DNA from: Rhodocyclales bacterium
GTDB taxonomy: Bacteria; Pseudomonadota; Gammaproteobacteria; Burkholderiales; Rhodocyclaceae
Reading direction: 5' to 3'
Assembly: GCA_016235765.1 (NCBI GenBank)
Contig: JACRIZ010000003.1
Span: 1-54,665, forward strand
Length of the DNA: 54,665 nucleotides
How positions within the stretch are numbered: the stretch's first letter is position 1; each line of letters begins with the position of its first letter. Position numbers and translations under genes: made by a program. Under the pieces are notes generated by a model. That model did no database searches, was not told the DNA's origin, and saw only the letters and a program-made list of their open reading frames with translations. Below, piece after piece: positions 37,632-45,891 of the stretch.

Positions 37632-39227
37632 ATGAACCGTCCTGCCAGCCCACCTCCCGCCGAATCGCCCGAAGCGGCCCGCTACCGGGAAACGCTCGCC
37701 AGCCTGCCCGTCACCAACGTGCCGCTGGCCTGCGACGTACTCGAGCGGGTGCTGCGCATGATGCAGCAGAAGCCGCCGGCGGCCGGCGAGTACCTTGCGT
37801 TGCTGGAAACGGCCCGCGAACCCCTGGCTTTCCTCAACGACACCATTTCGGCACGCTATGCCGCCAAGCCCTTGCCGGCCACCGAGGCCGAAATCACCGC
37901 CTTTGCCCGCACGACGTCGCTCTGGCGCCTGATGGCCGACAGCTACGCCCGCGTGGCGCAGTTCGGCTCCGGCGTCCCGGAGATCCAGGCCCAACTAGCG
38001 CTGATCTGCCAGCGCTGTCTGCATTACACCGGCCAGGTGCTGATCGACCACTACCGGGCCCGGCGCGAAGTCGTGCCCGGCTTGTGGCTGGAACTGCACG
38101 GCTACTACGACACGGCCGACGAATGGGAACTGGCGACCGAAATCGTCGCCGATCCGCTGGGTGCCGCACCGGCCACGACCTGCGCCAGCACCTATGCAAC
38201 GGTCCTGCTGGTCGGCCTGGCCAACCCGTCCGCACGCACGCCGCGCGAACTGGGCTGGATCATCCGCTGGGCGCAGTTGCTGGCGCCCAGCACGAAGGTG
38301 GCCCGTCCCGATGAAGAGGCGGGCGGACGCGGCTATGGCGTCGACCTCATGCAGGACAAGGGCTTGCTGCCGGTGGACCACCTGTCGGAAACGCACTCGG
38401 CGCGGTTGTTCGACACCTCCGCACTGGGCGGGATCGTGCAGAACCTGTTCGGGCGCCTGAAGGCCGGCGACACGCCGGCCGCTCTCGGACTCGGCGAGGA
38501 TTGCTCGGCGCCGAACGCCTCGCGGCTGCTGCTGCAACTCTATCGTCCCTGGTGCCTGGCCGCCATGCCGCGGCGCTTTGAGCGCAACCGCGCTGCCGGG
38601 ATGCTGCCGCTCGCCTATGGGCTGGAGTGCATCTACTTCCACATCACCGGCGGCGACTTCACCCAGCCGCAGCATGCGCGCATCTATTCGCGCATGGATG
38701 CCGACAAGCTGTGGACCTACCGCAACCAGATGGATCCGACGCAGCCGCTGCATGTGCGCGCCGCCGAGCTCGGCTATGCCCTCGATACCTGGGACATCGC
38801 CGACCAGTCGGTCAACGGTTTTCGCGTCGTCCGCAACGCCGCCGGCCCGCGCGTCGAACACGGCCAACTGCTGGCCCTGAAGCCGCCCGGTACCGACCAG
38901 TTCCTGCTCGGCCGCATCACCTGGCTGGTCGCCGAGAACAACGGCAAGCTCGAAGCCGGCATCCAGGTGCTGCCCGGCCCGGCCAAAGGCGTCGGCGTAC
39001 GTCCGACCGGCCTGGGCGTGTCGCCCAACGAACAGTATGCGCGCGGCTTCTTCGTGCCGCCCGTGCCGGCGCTCAAGGAACCGATCTCGGTCATCGTCCC
39101 CAACGGCTGGCACCATCCGGATCGCGTCATCGAGATCTTCACCGAACGGCCGGTGCTCGCGCGCCTGGGCGAGCTGATTTCGCGCGGCCCGAACTTCGAC
39201 CGCTGCGCCTTCAGCCTGGTGACCTAG
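37632..39227 (+). CDS. Large unknown protein, PilZ-like C-terminus (paralogue 2)
   Basis: A 531-residue protein related to the preceding one. Shared landmarks are KPLP in the helical N-terminal half, LGEDCSAPNASRLLLQLYRP, a W-C pair, GLECIYFHITGG, and a C-terminal end SRGPNFDRCAFSLVT that aligns with DRGIDFDRVGFEPLA of paralogue 1. The segment HGQLLALKPPGTDQFLLGRI and TWLVAENNGKLEAGIQVLPG looks like the second half of a PilZ barrel. It lies 19 bp after paralogue 1, a tandem duplication that has diverged widely. Its last four bases overlap the convergent phoR end. Function unknown. Confidence 0.68.
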   Translation: MNRPASPPPAESPEAARYRETLASLPVTNVPLACDVLERVLRMMQQKPPAAGEYLALLETAREPLAFLNDTISARYAAKPLPATEAEITAFARTTSLWRLMADSYARVAQFGSGVPEIQAQLALICQRCLHYTGQVLIDHYRARREVVPGLWLELHGYYDTADEWELATEIVADPLGAAPATTCASTYATVLLVGLANPSARTPRELGWIIRWAQLLAPSTKVARPDEEAGGRGYGVDLMQDKGLLPVDHLSETHSARLFDTSALGGIVQNLFGRLKAGDTPAALGLGEDCSAPNASRLLLQLYRPWCLAAMPRRFERNRAAGMLPLAYGLECIYFHITGGDFTQPQHARIYSRMDADKLWTYRNQMDPTQPLHVRAAELGYALDTWDIADQSVNGFRVVRNAAGPRVEHGQLLALKPPGTDQFLLGRITWLVAENNGKLEAGIQVLPGPAKGVGVRPTGLGVSPNEQYARGFFVPPVPALKEPISVIVPNGWHHPDRVIEIFTERPVLARLGELISRGPNFDRCAFSLVT

Positions 39228-40452
39228 GCAGCCGCGACCCGTCGCGCCGGCAGGCGGGCGGCGAAGCGGCTGCCCTCGCCGGGCTTGCTCTCGACGTGCA
39301 GGCGGCCGCCGTGCCGCTCCAGTACGTGCTTGACGATCGCCAGGCCGAGGCCGGTGCCGCCCGTCTCGCGCGAGCGGCCGCGATCGACACGATAGAAGCG
39401 CTCGGTGAGCCGGCCAATATGCTGCGGCTCGATGCCGATGCCGTTGTCGGCAACGGTGAAGACCGCCTCGCCATTGCTTTCACGCTGCCAGAGCAAGTCG
39501 ATGCGGCCACCCGCCGGTGTATAGCGCACGGCATTCGAGGCCAGGTTGCCAAAGGCACTGCGCAATTCGCGCGGATTGCCGAGCAGCCCCGGCGGGCCGT
39601 TGTCGACCAGCACGATTTCGTGGCGGCCTGCCGACAGCACGACCGCTTCCTCGCGCACGTCGGCCAGCACCGCGGCCATGCTGACCTGCTCTTCCTGGGG
39701 CGGCGCGTCGGTCTCCAGCGCCGACAGCGTCAGCAGGTCCTCGATCAGGTGCCGCATGCGCGACGCCTGCTCGCCGGCCAGGGTCAGCAGGTGCTTGGCC
39801 TCATCCGGCGACAGGTCGCTCCAGCCGTCGCCCAGGGTGTCGATGAAGCCCGACACCACCGTCAACGGCGTCTTCAACTCGTGCGAGACATTGGCGACAA
39901 AGTCGCGGCGCATGGTCTCCAGGCGTTCGAATTGCGTCACGTCGCGCACCAGCAGCATCAGCCGGCCCTGCCCGAAGGGCACGGCCCGCACTTGCAGGCT
40001 CTGGCCGGGCATGCGCACCGAGCGGAGCAGGCGCGGCGTCGCGTAATCCTGCCCTTGCAGGTAAGCGACGAAGTTCGGTTCGCGGACGATGTTGATGACC
40101 GGCGCGCCCACATCGCGGCCGTTGTCGATGCCCAGCAGGTGCTCGGCCTGGCCGTTGGCCCATTCGATCACCAGTTGCCGGCCGAGGATCACGACGCCGT
40201 CCGGCATGGCCTGTGCCGCCTGGCGAAAGCGCTCGAGGGCTTCGTGGAGTTGTTCGCGCTGCTCCGCGGCGCCGCGCGCCCGCTGGTGCAGCGCGACAAA
40301 GGCGTCGCCCCAACGGCCACCGGCATCGGGTACCGGGGTACCGATCGGCTGGCGCGCCCAGCGGATCAGGCGCCGCAGTTGCATTCCGTCGCGCAGGACC
40401 ACCGCGACCAGGACCAGCAAGAGCCCGGCGGCGATCCAGGGCAGTATGCCGG

Positions 40453-40456
<4 letters not shown>
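39224..40456 (-). CDS. phoR: Phosphate regulon sensor kinase PhoR
   Basis: A 410-residue membrane histidine kinase. An N-terminal hydrophobic stretch (ILPWIAAGLLLVLVAVVL) anchors it; a PAS domain (about 80-185) follows, then the H-box FVANVSHELKTPLTVVSGF with the phosphorylated His, the N-box FGNLASNAVRYTP and the G-boxes DNGIGIEPQH and GGTGLGLAIVKHVLE. PhoR senses phosphate through the Pst system and phosphorylates PhoB. The start is a TTG overlapping the phoB stop (TTGA); a later ATG would remove the membrane anchor. No pst genes are in the window. Confidence 0.93.
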
Positions 40457-41145
<689 letters not shown>

Positions 41146-41199
41146 ATGGGTAGCAGGGGGTTGAAACCTATCAGGACGCCCTGAGTCTATTGCCGTTGG

Positions 41200-41217
41200 A
41201 TGACAGAATTGTGACCT
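41200..41217 (-). promoter_or_regulatory. Candidate Pho box before phoB
   Basis: On the minus strand AGGTCAC, AATT, CTGTCAT: two 7-base direct repeats with an 11-bp period and an AT spacer, the layout of a PhoB-binding site. The downstream half is the consensus half-site; the upstream half differs by two bases. Confidence 0.62.
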
Positions 41218-41296
41218 GGCTTTATTGCGGTCCCGATTCCGCCGCTGCGCTATGATAGGCGCCCCAACGAGTTTCGCTCAAATCCCTTTAAGAATC

Positions 41297-41725
41297 ATGG
41301 CCGGCCTGGACAAACACACACCGATCCCGACGGAGATCAAGTTGCACCAGCAGTCGAAGCTGATGGAGGTCAGTTTCGCCGATGGCGCCAACTTCAAGCT
41401 CCCCTTCGAGTACCTGCGCGTCTACTCGCCTTCGGCCGAAGTGCGCGGCCACGGCCCCGGCCAGGAAACGCTGCAATCCGGCAAGCGCAATGTCGATATC
41501 ACCGCCGTCGAGGCGGTAGGCAACTACGCCATCAAGCCGAGCTTTTCCGACGGCCACGATAGCGGCATCTACTCCTGGGACCTGCTCTACGACCTGGGCC
41601 TCAACTATGAGTCCAACTGGCAGACCTACCTGATCCGCCTCGACGCCGCGGGCGAGAACCGCGACGTCGATTCATCCAAGAAGCCGCCCAAGTCCCCCGC
41701 GGGCGGCGGTTGCGGCAAGCACTGA
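41297..41725 (+). CDS. DUF971 protein
   Basis: A 142-residue cytoplasmic protein of the DUF971 family, related to the N-terminal domain of gamma-butyrobetaine hydroxylase. Landmarks are [60 protein letters not shown] and WDLLYDLG. The C-terminus ends CGKH after a Gly-rich linker, possibly a metal-binding tail. The family is linked to Fe-S or metal metabolism in some studies, but its function is uncertain. It sits two bases before ubiE, a common betaproteobacterial arrangement. Confidence 0.88.
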   Translation: MAGLDKHTPIPTEIKLHQQSKLMEVSFADGANFKLPFEYLRVYSPSAEVRGHGPGQETLQSGKRNVDITAVEAVGNYAIKPSFSDGHDSGIYSWDLLYDLGLNYESNWQTYLIRLDAAGENRDVDSSKKPPKSPAGGGCGKH

Positions 41726-41727
41726 CC

Positions 41728-42459
41728 ATGAGCGATACCCATTTCGGCTACGAGACCGTCAAGGAGACGGAAAAGGCCAAGCGCGTCGAAGGCGTCTTCT
41801 CTTCGGTCGCGCAGAAGTACGACATCATGAACGACCTGATGTCGGCCGGCCTGCACCGCCTCTGGAAGGCGTTTACCATCCAGGTTTCCGCCGTGCGGAC
41901 CGGCGACCGCGTGCTCGACGTCGCGGGCGGCACGGCCGACCTTTCCCTGGCTTTCGCGAAGCGCGTCGGCCCGACCGGCGAGGTCTGGCTCACCGACATC
42001 AACAACGCCATGCTGGCGCGCGGCCGCGACCGACTGCTCGACGAAGGCGTACTCGGCCCGGTCGCCCAGTGCGACGGGGAGAAGCTGCCCTTTCCGGACA
42101 AGCATTTCGACATCGTCACCGTCGCTTTCGGCCTGCGCAACATGACGCACAAGGATCGGGCCATCGCCGAGATGCGCCGCGTGCTGCGGCCCGGCGGGCG
42201 CCTTCTGGTGCTGGAATTCTCGAAGGTCTGGGAGCCGCTGTCGCCCATCTACGACCTCTATTCGTTCAAGGTGCTGCCCTGGCTGGGCAGCAAGATCGCC
42301 GGCGATGCCGACAGTTACCGCTACCTTGCCGAGTCGATCCGCATGCATCCCGACCAGGAGACATTGAAAGGCATGATGGAACAGGCGGGTCTCGAAAAGG
42401 TCGAATATTTCAATCTCACCGCCGGGGTGGTTGCCCTGCACCGCGGCTACAAGCTGTAA
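41728..42459 (+). CDS. ubiE: Ubiquinone/menaquinone C-methyltransferase UbiE
   Basis: A 243-residue class I methyltransferase acting at the C-methylation step of ubiquinone (and, where present, menaquinone) synthesis. The N-terminal [20 protein letters not shown] and the signatures [35 protein letters not shown] and [18 protein letters not shown] are typical. The ATG at 41728 gives [11 protein letters not shown]. It is flanked by DUF971 and the Tim44-like gene, with ubiJ two genes downstream. Confidence 0.95.
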   Translation: MSDTHFGYETVKETEKAKRVEGVFSSVAQKYDIMNDLMSAGLHRLWKAFTIQVSAVRTGDRVLDVAGGTADLSLAFAKRVGPTGEVWLTDINNAMLARGRDRLLDEGVLGPVAQCDGEKLPFPDKHFDIVTVAFGLRNMTHKDRAIAEMRRVLRPGGRLLVLEFSKVWEPLSPIYDLYSFKVLPWLGSKIAGDADSYRYLAESIRMHPDQETLKGMMEQAGLEKVEYFNLTAGVVALHRGYKL

Positions 42460-42478
42460 CCCTCGGAGGAACACCCGC

Positions 42479-43342
42479 ATGAAGAAGTTGCTCACTATCG
42501 CTGTCGCCGCATTCATCGGTCTCGGCATGCTGGCCCAAGACGCAGAGGCCAGGCGCCTCGGCGGCGGCGGTTCGTTCGGCATGAGCCGCAGTACCGCCCC
42601 GGTGCAGAAGGCCGCCCCGGCTCCGACCACGCCGACCAATGCGGCGGCGGCCCCGGCAGCCGGCACTGCGGCCGCGCCCGCGGCGGCGGCCAAGCCTGCC
42701 GGCGCCAGCCGCTGGCTGGGTCCGATCGCCGGCCTCGCCGCGGGACTTGGCATTGCCGCCCTGCTCTCCCACTTCGGCTTGGGCGAAGGCGTCGCCAACT
42801 TCCTGATGATCATGCTGCTGGTGATGGCCGCGGTATTCGTCTTCCGCCTGCTGTTCCGGAAAAGTCAGCCGTCGCAGCACGCGTCGCTGGCCGGCGCAGG
42901 GGGCGCGCCGATGCGCTTCGAGCCGGTTGACGCCCCGGTAGGCTCGGCCGACACGCCCGCGATCGCCAATGTGCCCGCCGACTTCGACACCGAAGGCTTC
43001 CTGCGCCAGGCCAAGCTGAGCTTCATCCGCCTGCAGGCCGCCAACGACTCCGGCAACCTCGACGACCTCAAGCAATTCCTGGCGCCCGAAGTGTTCGCCG
43101 AAGTCCAGTTGCAAATGGGCGAGCGCGGCAAGGGCAAGCAGGAGACCGACGTCCAGCACCTCGACGCCGACCTGCTCGAGGTCGTGACCGAGGGCAACCA
43201 GCACATCGCCAGCGTCCGCTTCGCCGGCACCATCCGCGAGGACAACGGTGCCCCGGCGCCCTTCGCGGAAGTCTGGCACCTCGTCAAGCCGGTCTCGGGC
43301 GAACGCGGCTGGCAGGTCGCCGGCATCCAGCAGATCCAGTGA
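42479..43342 (+). CDS. Tim44-like domain membrane protein
   Basis: A 287-residue protein with a signal sequence or first membrane helix (MKKLLTIAVAAFIGLGMLA), a Gly-rich RRLGGGGSFGMSRS motif, an Ala/Pro-rich linker, two hydrophobic segments (about 80-120) and a C-terminal Tim44-like domain from about residue 160 (FLRQAKLSFIRLQAANDSGN, LKQFLAPEVFAEVQLQM, WHLVKPVSGERGWQVAGIQQ). Bacterial Tim44-like proteins are membrane-attached, with unclear function. GGAGGA precedes the ATG. A motif copy lies between the membrane part and the domain. It overlaps ubiJ by four bases (GTGA). Confidence 0.87.
   Translation: MKKLLTIAVAAFIGLGMLAQDAEARRLGGGGSFGMSRSTAPVQKAAPAPTTPTNAAAAPAAGTAAAPAAAAKPAGASRWLGPIAGLAAGLGIAALLSHFGLGEGVANFLMIMLLVMAAVFVFRLLFRKSQPSQHASLAGAGGAPMRFEPVDAPVGSADTPAIANVPADFDTEGFLRQAKLSFIRLQAANDSGNLDDLKQFLAPEVFAEVQLQMGERGKGKQETDVQHLDADLLEVVTEGNQHIASVRFAGTIREDNGAPAPFAEVWHLVKPVSGERGWQVAGIQQIQ
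42858..42883 (+). repeat. Dispersed bipartite motif, copy 9 (in Tim44-like gene, sense)
   Basis: Reads GGAAAA, GTCAGCCG, seven bases (TCGCAGC), ACGCG. One core mismatch; the leader is perfect. It encodes RKSQPSQHA. Confidence 0.86.
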
Positions 43343-43902
43343 TCGACGGCCTGATCCGCGGCGCGCTCAACCACCTGCTCGGGCAGGCCGAGTGGGCGCG
43401 CCGGCAGTTGCAGGCTTTCGCGGGCCGCCAGGCCCGCTTCGACATGCCGCCCTGGCAACTGGCGTTCGCGGTGACCGCGGACGGCCTGTTCGAGCCGGTC
43501 GGCGAAGGCGACATCGACGTCATCGTCGCGCTGCCGGCGGACACGCCCTTCGTCGCGCTGCAGGGCATCGAGCGCGCCATGGCCGGCGCCCACGTCACCG
43601 GCAACGCCGAGTTCGCCACCGCCCTTTCCTTCGTGCTCAAGAACCTGCGCTGGGATGCCGAGGAGGATGTCTCGCGGGTCGTCGGTGACGTCGCCGCCCA
43701 TCGCCTGGTCGGCGTGGCGTCGCGGCTGACTTCCTGGCAGCAGGACGCCGCCCGCAATGTCGTCGAGAACCTCGCCGAATATCTGGGCGAAGAGTCCAAT
43801 CTGCTGGTCCCGGCGCGCGAGCTTGCCAAGTTCCGCGAGGAACTGGCAGACTTCAGCCAACGACTCGAAAAACTCGAAGCCCGCGCCAGGACGCTGGCCT
43901 GA
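43339..43902 (+). CDS. ubiJ: UbiJ, ubiquinone biosynthesis accessory factor
   Basis: A 187-residue SCP2-fold protein. UbiJ binds ubiquinone lipid intermediates and helps assemble the soluble Ubi complex. The N-terminal half carries the SCP2 barrel (QLAFAVTADGLFEPVGEGDI, DVIVALPADTPFVALQGIER); the C-terminal half is helical, with DVSRVVGDVAAHRLVG and a long coiled coil to the end. The start is a GTG overlapping the Tim44 gene stop. ubiB, often the next gene, does not follow. An antisense motif copy lies at 43711-43736. Confidence 0.88.
   Translation: MIDGLIRGALNHLLGQAEWARRQLQAFAGRQARFDMPPWQLAFAVTADGLFEPVGEGDIDVIVALPADTPFVALQGIERAMAGAHVTGNAEFATALSFVLKNLRWDAEEDVSRVVGDVAAHRLVGVASRLTSWQQDAARNVVENLAEYLGEESNLLVPARELAKFREELADFSQRLEKLEARARTLA
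43711..43736 (-). repeat. Dispersed bipartite motif, copy 10 (in ubiJ, antisense)
   Basis: The minus strand reads CAGGAA, GTCAGCCG, seven bases (CGACGCC), ACGCC. All core bases match. The gene strand encodes GVASRLTS. Confidence 0.82.
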
Positions 43903-43942
43903 TTTCGCCCTCGCACCGCCCACAACCAAGGAGGAAACACCC

Positions 43943-44506
43943 ATGCTGCGCAAGACAGCTCTTACGCTCGCCCTCGCCTGCGCGCTTCCCGCGCTGGCCG
44001 CCGAAGACACCCTGCTCGTCGAGGCCCGTTCCGTCGCCACCGCCATCCCGCCCAAGCTGCTCGAGGTACTGGCAGAGGAAATCGCCAAGGGCGGTCCGGA
44101 AAACGCCATCGGCGTCTGCCGCGAGAAGGCCCCGGCCATGGCCAAGGCAGCTTCGGAAAAGTCAGGCTGGGCGATACGCCGCGTCAGCCTGAAGAATCGC
44201 AACGCCAAGGCCGTGCCCGATGCCTGGGAAAAGGCGGTCCTGGAGGACTTCGACCGCCGCGTCGCCGCCGGCGAGAAGCCGGCCACGCTGGAAAAGGGCG
44301 AGGCGGTGACGGTCGACGGCAAGCCGATGTACCGCTACATGAAGGCGCTGCCGACTCAGGAACTCTGCGTCCAGTGCCACGGCACCTCGGACAAGGTGTC
44401 GCCCGCCGTCCAGGCCAGGCTCAGGGAACTCTACCCGGACGACAAGGCTACCGGCTTCAACGTCGGCGCCATCCGCGGCGCCATCACCATCAAGAAGCCG
44501 CTGTAA
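43943..44506 (+). CDS. Exported haem c protein, DUF3365 family
   Basis: A 187-residue protein with a signal peptide (TALTLALACALPALAAEDT) and one c-type haem site, ELCVQCHGTSDKVSP near residue 143. The sequence preceding it (GVCREKAPAMAKAASEKSGW, IRRVSLKNRNAKAVPDAWE) and the closing FNVGAIRGAITIKKPL match DUF3365, a periplasmic haem sensor or cytochrome domain. Here the domain is free rather than fused to a kinase. AAGGAGGA precedes the ATG. A degenerate motif copy lies at 44155-44180. It is 40 bp downstream of ubiJ. Confidence 0.86.
   Translation: MLRKTALTLALACALPALAAEDTLLVEARSVATAIPPKLLEVLAEEIAKGGPENAIGVCREKAPAMAKAASEKSGWAIRRVSLKNRNAKAVPDAWEKAVLEDFDRRVAAGEKPATLEKGEAVTVDGKPMYRYMKALPTQELCVQCHGTSDKVSPAVQARLRELYPDDKATGFNVGAIRGAITIKKPL
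44155..44180 (+). repeat. Dispersed bipartite motif, copy 11 (in DUF3365 gene, sense)
   Basis: Reads GGAAAA, GTCAGGCT, seven bases (GGGCGAT), ACGCC. Two core mismatches; the perfect leader and spacing support it. It encodes EKSGWAIRR. Confidence 0.68.
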
Positions 44507-44514
44507 GGACCGGC

Positions 44515-45891
44515 TCAGCCGCCGCCCAGCGCCTTGTAGAGCTGGGCCGCCGTGGTCAGCCCGGCGCGGCGGGTCGCCACGACCGACTGTTGGGCAGCGA
44601 ACAGTTCGCGCTGGGCGTCCAGCACTTCCAGATAGCTGCTGATGCCGGCTTCGTAACGGGCGTCGGCGATGCGCTTGCGCTCTGCCTGCGCCTTCTCGGC
44701 CGCTTCCAGCGCCGACAGTTGCGTCGTCAGCTTGTCGCGCGCGGCGAGCAGGTCGGCGACCTCGCGGAAGGCCTGTTGCAGGGTCTTTTCGTACTCGGCA
44801 ACCGCGACCACCTTGCGCGCCGCCGCGACGTCGGTATTGGCCGCCGCGCGGCCGAAGTCGAACAGCGGCAGCCGCAGGGCAGGCTGGAAACTCCAGGCAT
44901 CGCTGCCGTTGTCGAACAGGCCCGCCAGGGAGCGGCTGGCGGTGCCGAACGCGCCCGTCAGCGAAATGCGGGGCAGGAAGGCGGCGCGCGCCGCGCCGAT
45001 GTTGGCGTTGGCGGCCAGCAGCCTCTGCTCCGCGGCGAGCACGTCCGGGCGCTGCACCAGCACTTCCGACGGCAGGCCGGCGGCGAGGTCGGCGACCACA
45101 CCCTGCTCGGCGAGCTTCTGGTCGACCACGACCTTGTCGAACGGCTTACCGACCAGCAGGACGAGGGCGTTGGCGGCCGCGGCCCGCTGGCGTTCGAGGT
45201 TGGCCAGTTCCGCCCGGGCTGAATGATAGGCGCCGTCGGCGGCGAGGAAGTCCAGGTCGCCGGCAATGCCCACCTCGCGCCGCCGGGAGATCAACTTGCG
45301 TGTTTCCTCGCGGCTCATCAGGGTTTCGCCGGCGAGCGCGGTCCGCTCGTTCATTTCCAGCAGCACGAACCAGGCGTTGGCAACCTCGGCAACCAGCGAC
45401 AGCCGGAAGGCGCGCTGCGCCTCCTCGGTCGCGAGGTAGCTGGCCTTCGCGGCCTCGGCGAGGCTGGCAACCCGGCCCCAGAAGTCGAGCTCGAAAGTCA
45501 CCAGCGAAACGGCGACGTCATAGCGCTGCGCGGTCAGCGCGCTGCCCGTGCTCGAGAGATCGGCCGGCGTGCGCGACGCCGCGCGGCCCGCGGTCAGGTC
45601 GAGGTTCGGCAGCCGGTCGGCGCGCGTGACGCCGTAGAGGCCGCGCGCTTCCGCCACGCGCGCCACCGCAATGCGCAGGTCGCGGTTGTGCTCCAGCGCG
45701 GCGGCGATGAGGGCCTGCAGTTGCGGGTCCGGAAAGTAGGCGTGCCAGTCGAGATTGGCGGCAGCGCGGCCGCCCGGCGCGGCATCGTCGGGCCAGGCCG
45801 CCGCCACCGGTGCGGCCGGACGCTCGTAGCTGGGCGCCAGCGAGCAGCCGGCGGCCAGGACCGCGCCGAACAGTGCGATGCGCTTACGCAT
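44515..45891 (-). CDS. RND efflux outer-membrane lipoprotein (NodT/OprM type)
   Basis: A 458-residue outer-membrane factor of the TolC family. A lipoprotein signal ends in the lipobox LAAGC; the mature start SLAPSYERPAAPVAAAWPDD is typical of NodT-type factors. Two repeats of the outer-membrane efflux domain follow, each with long helical hairpins (IAVARVAEARGLYGVTRADR; EVLVQRPDVLAAEQRLLAAN). Trimers form the exit duct for the RND pump encoded just upstream, whose last bases overlap this start. It is the last gene of the TetR-MFP-RND-OMF operon. Confidence 0.93.
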   Translation of the reverse strand: MRKRIALFGAVLAAGCSLAPSYERPAAPVAAAWPDDAAPGGRAAANLDWHAYFPDPQLQALIAAALEHNRDLRIAVARVAEARGLYGVTRADRLPNLDLTAGRAASRTPADLSSTGSALTAQRYDVAVSLVTFELDFWGRVASLAEAAKASYLATEEAQRAFRLSLVAEVANAWFVLLEMNERTALAGETLMSREETRKLISRRREVGIAGDLDFLAADGAYHSARAELANLERQRAAAANALVLLVGKPFDKVVVDQKLAEQGVVADLAAGLPSEVLVQRPDVLAAEQRLLAANANIGAARAAFLPRISLTGAFGTASRSLAGLFDNGSDAWSFQPALRLPLFDFGRAAANTDVAAARKVVAVAEYEKTLQQAFREVADLLAARDKLTTQLSALEAAEKAQAERKRIADARYEAGISSYLEVLDAQRELFAAQQSVVATRRAGLTTAAQLYKALGGG

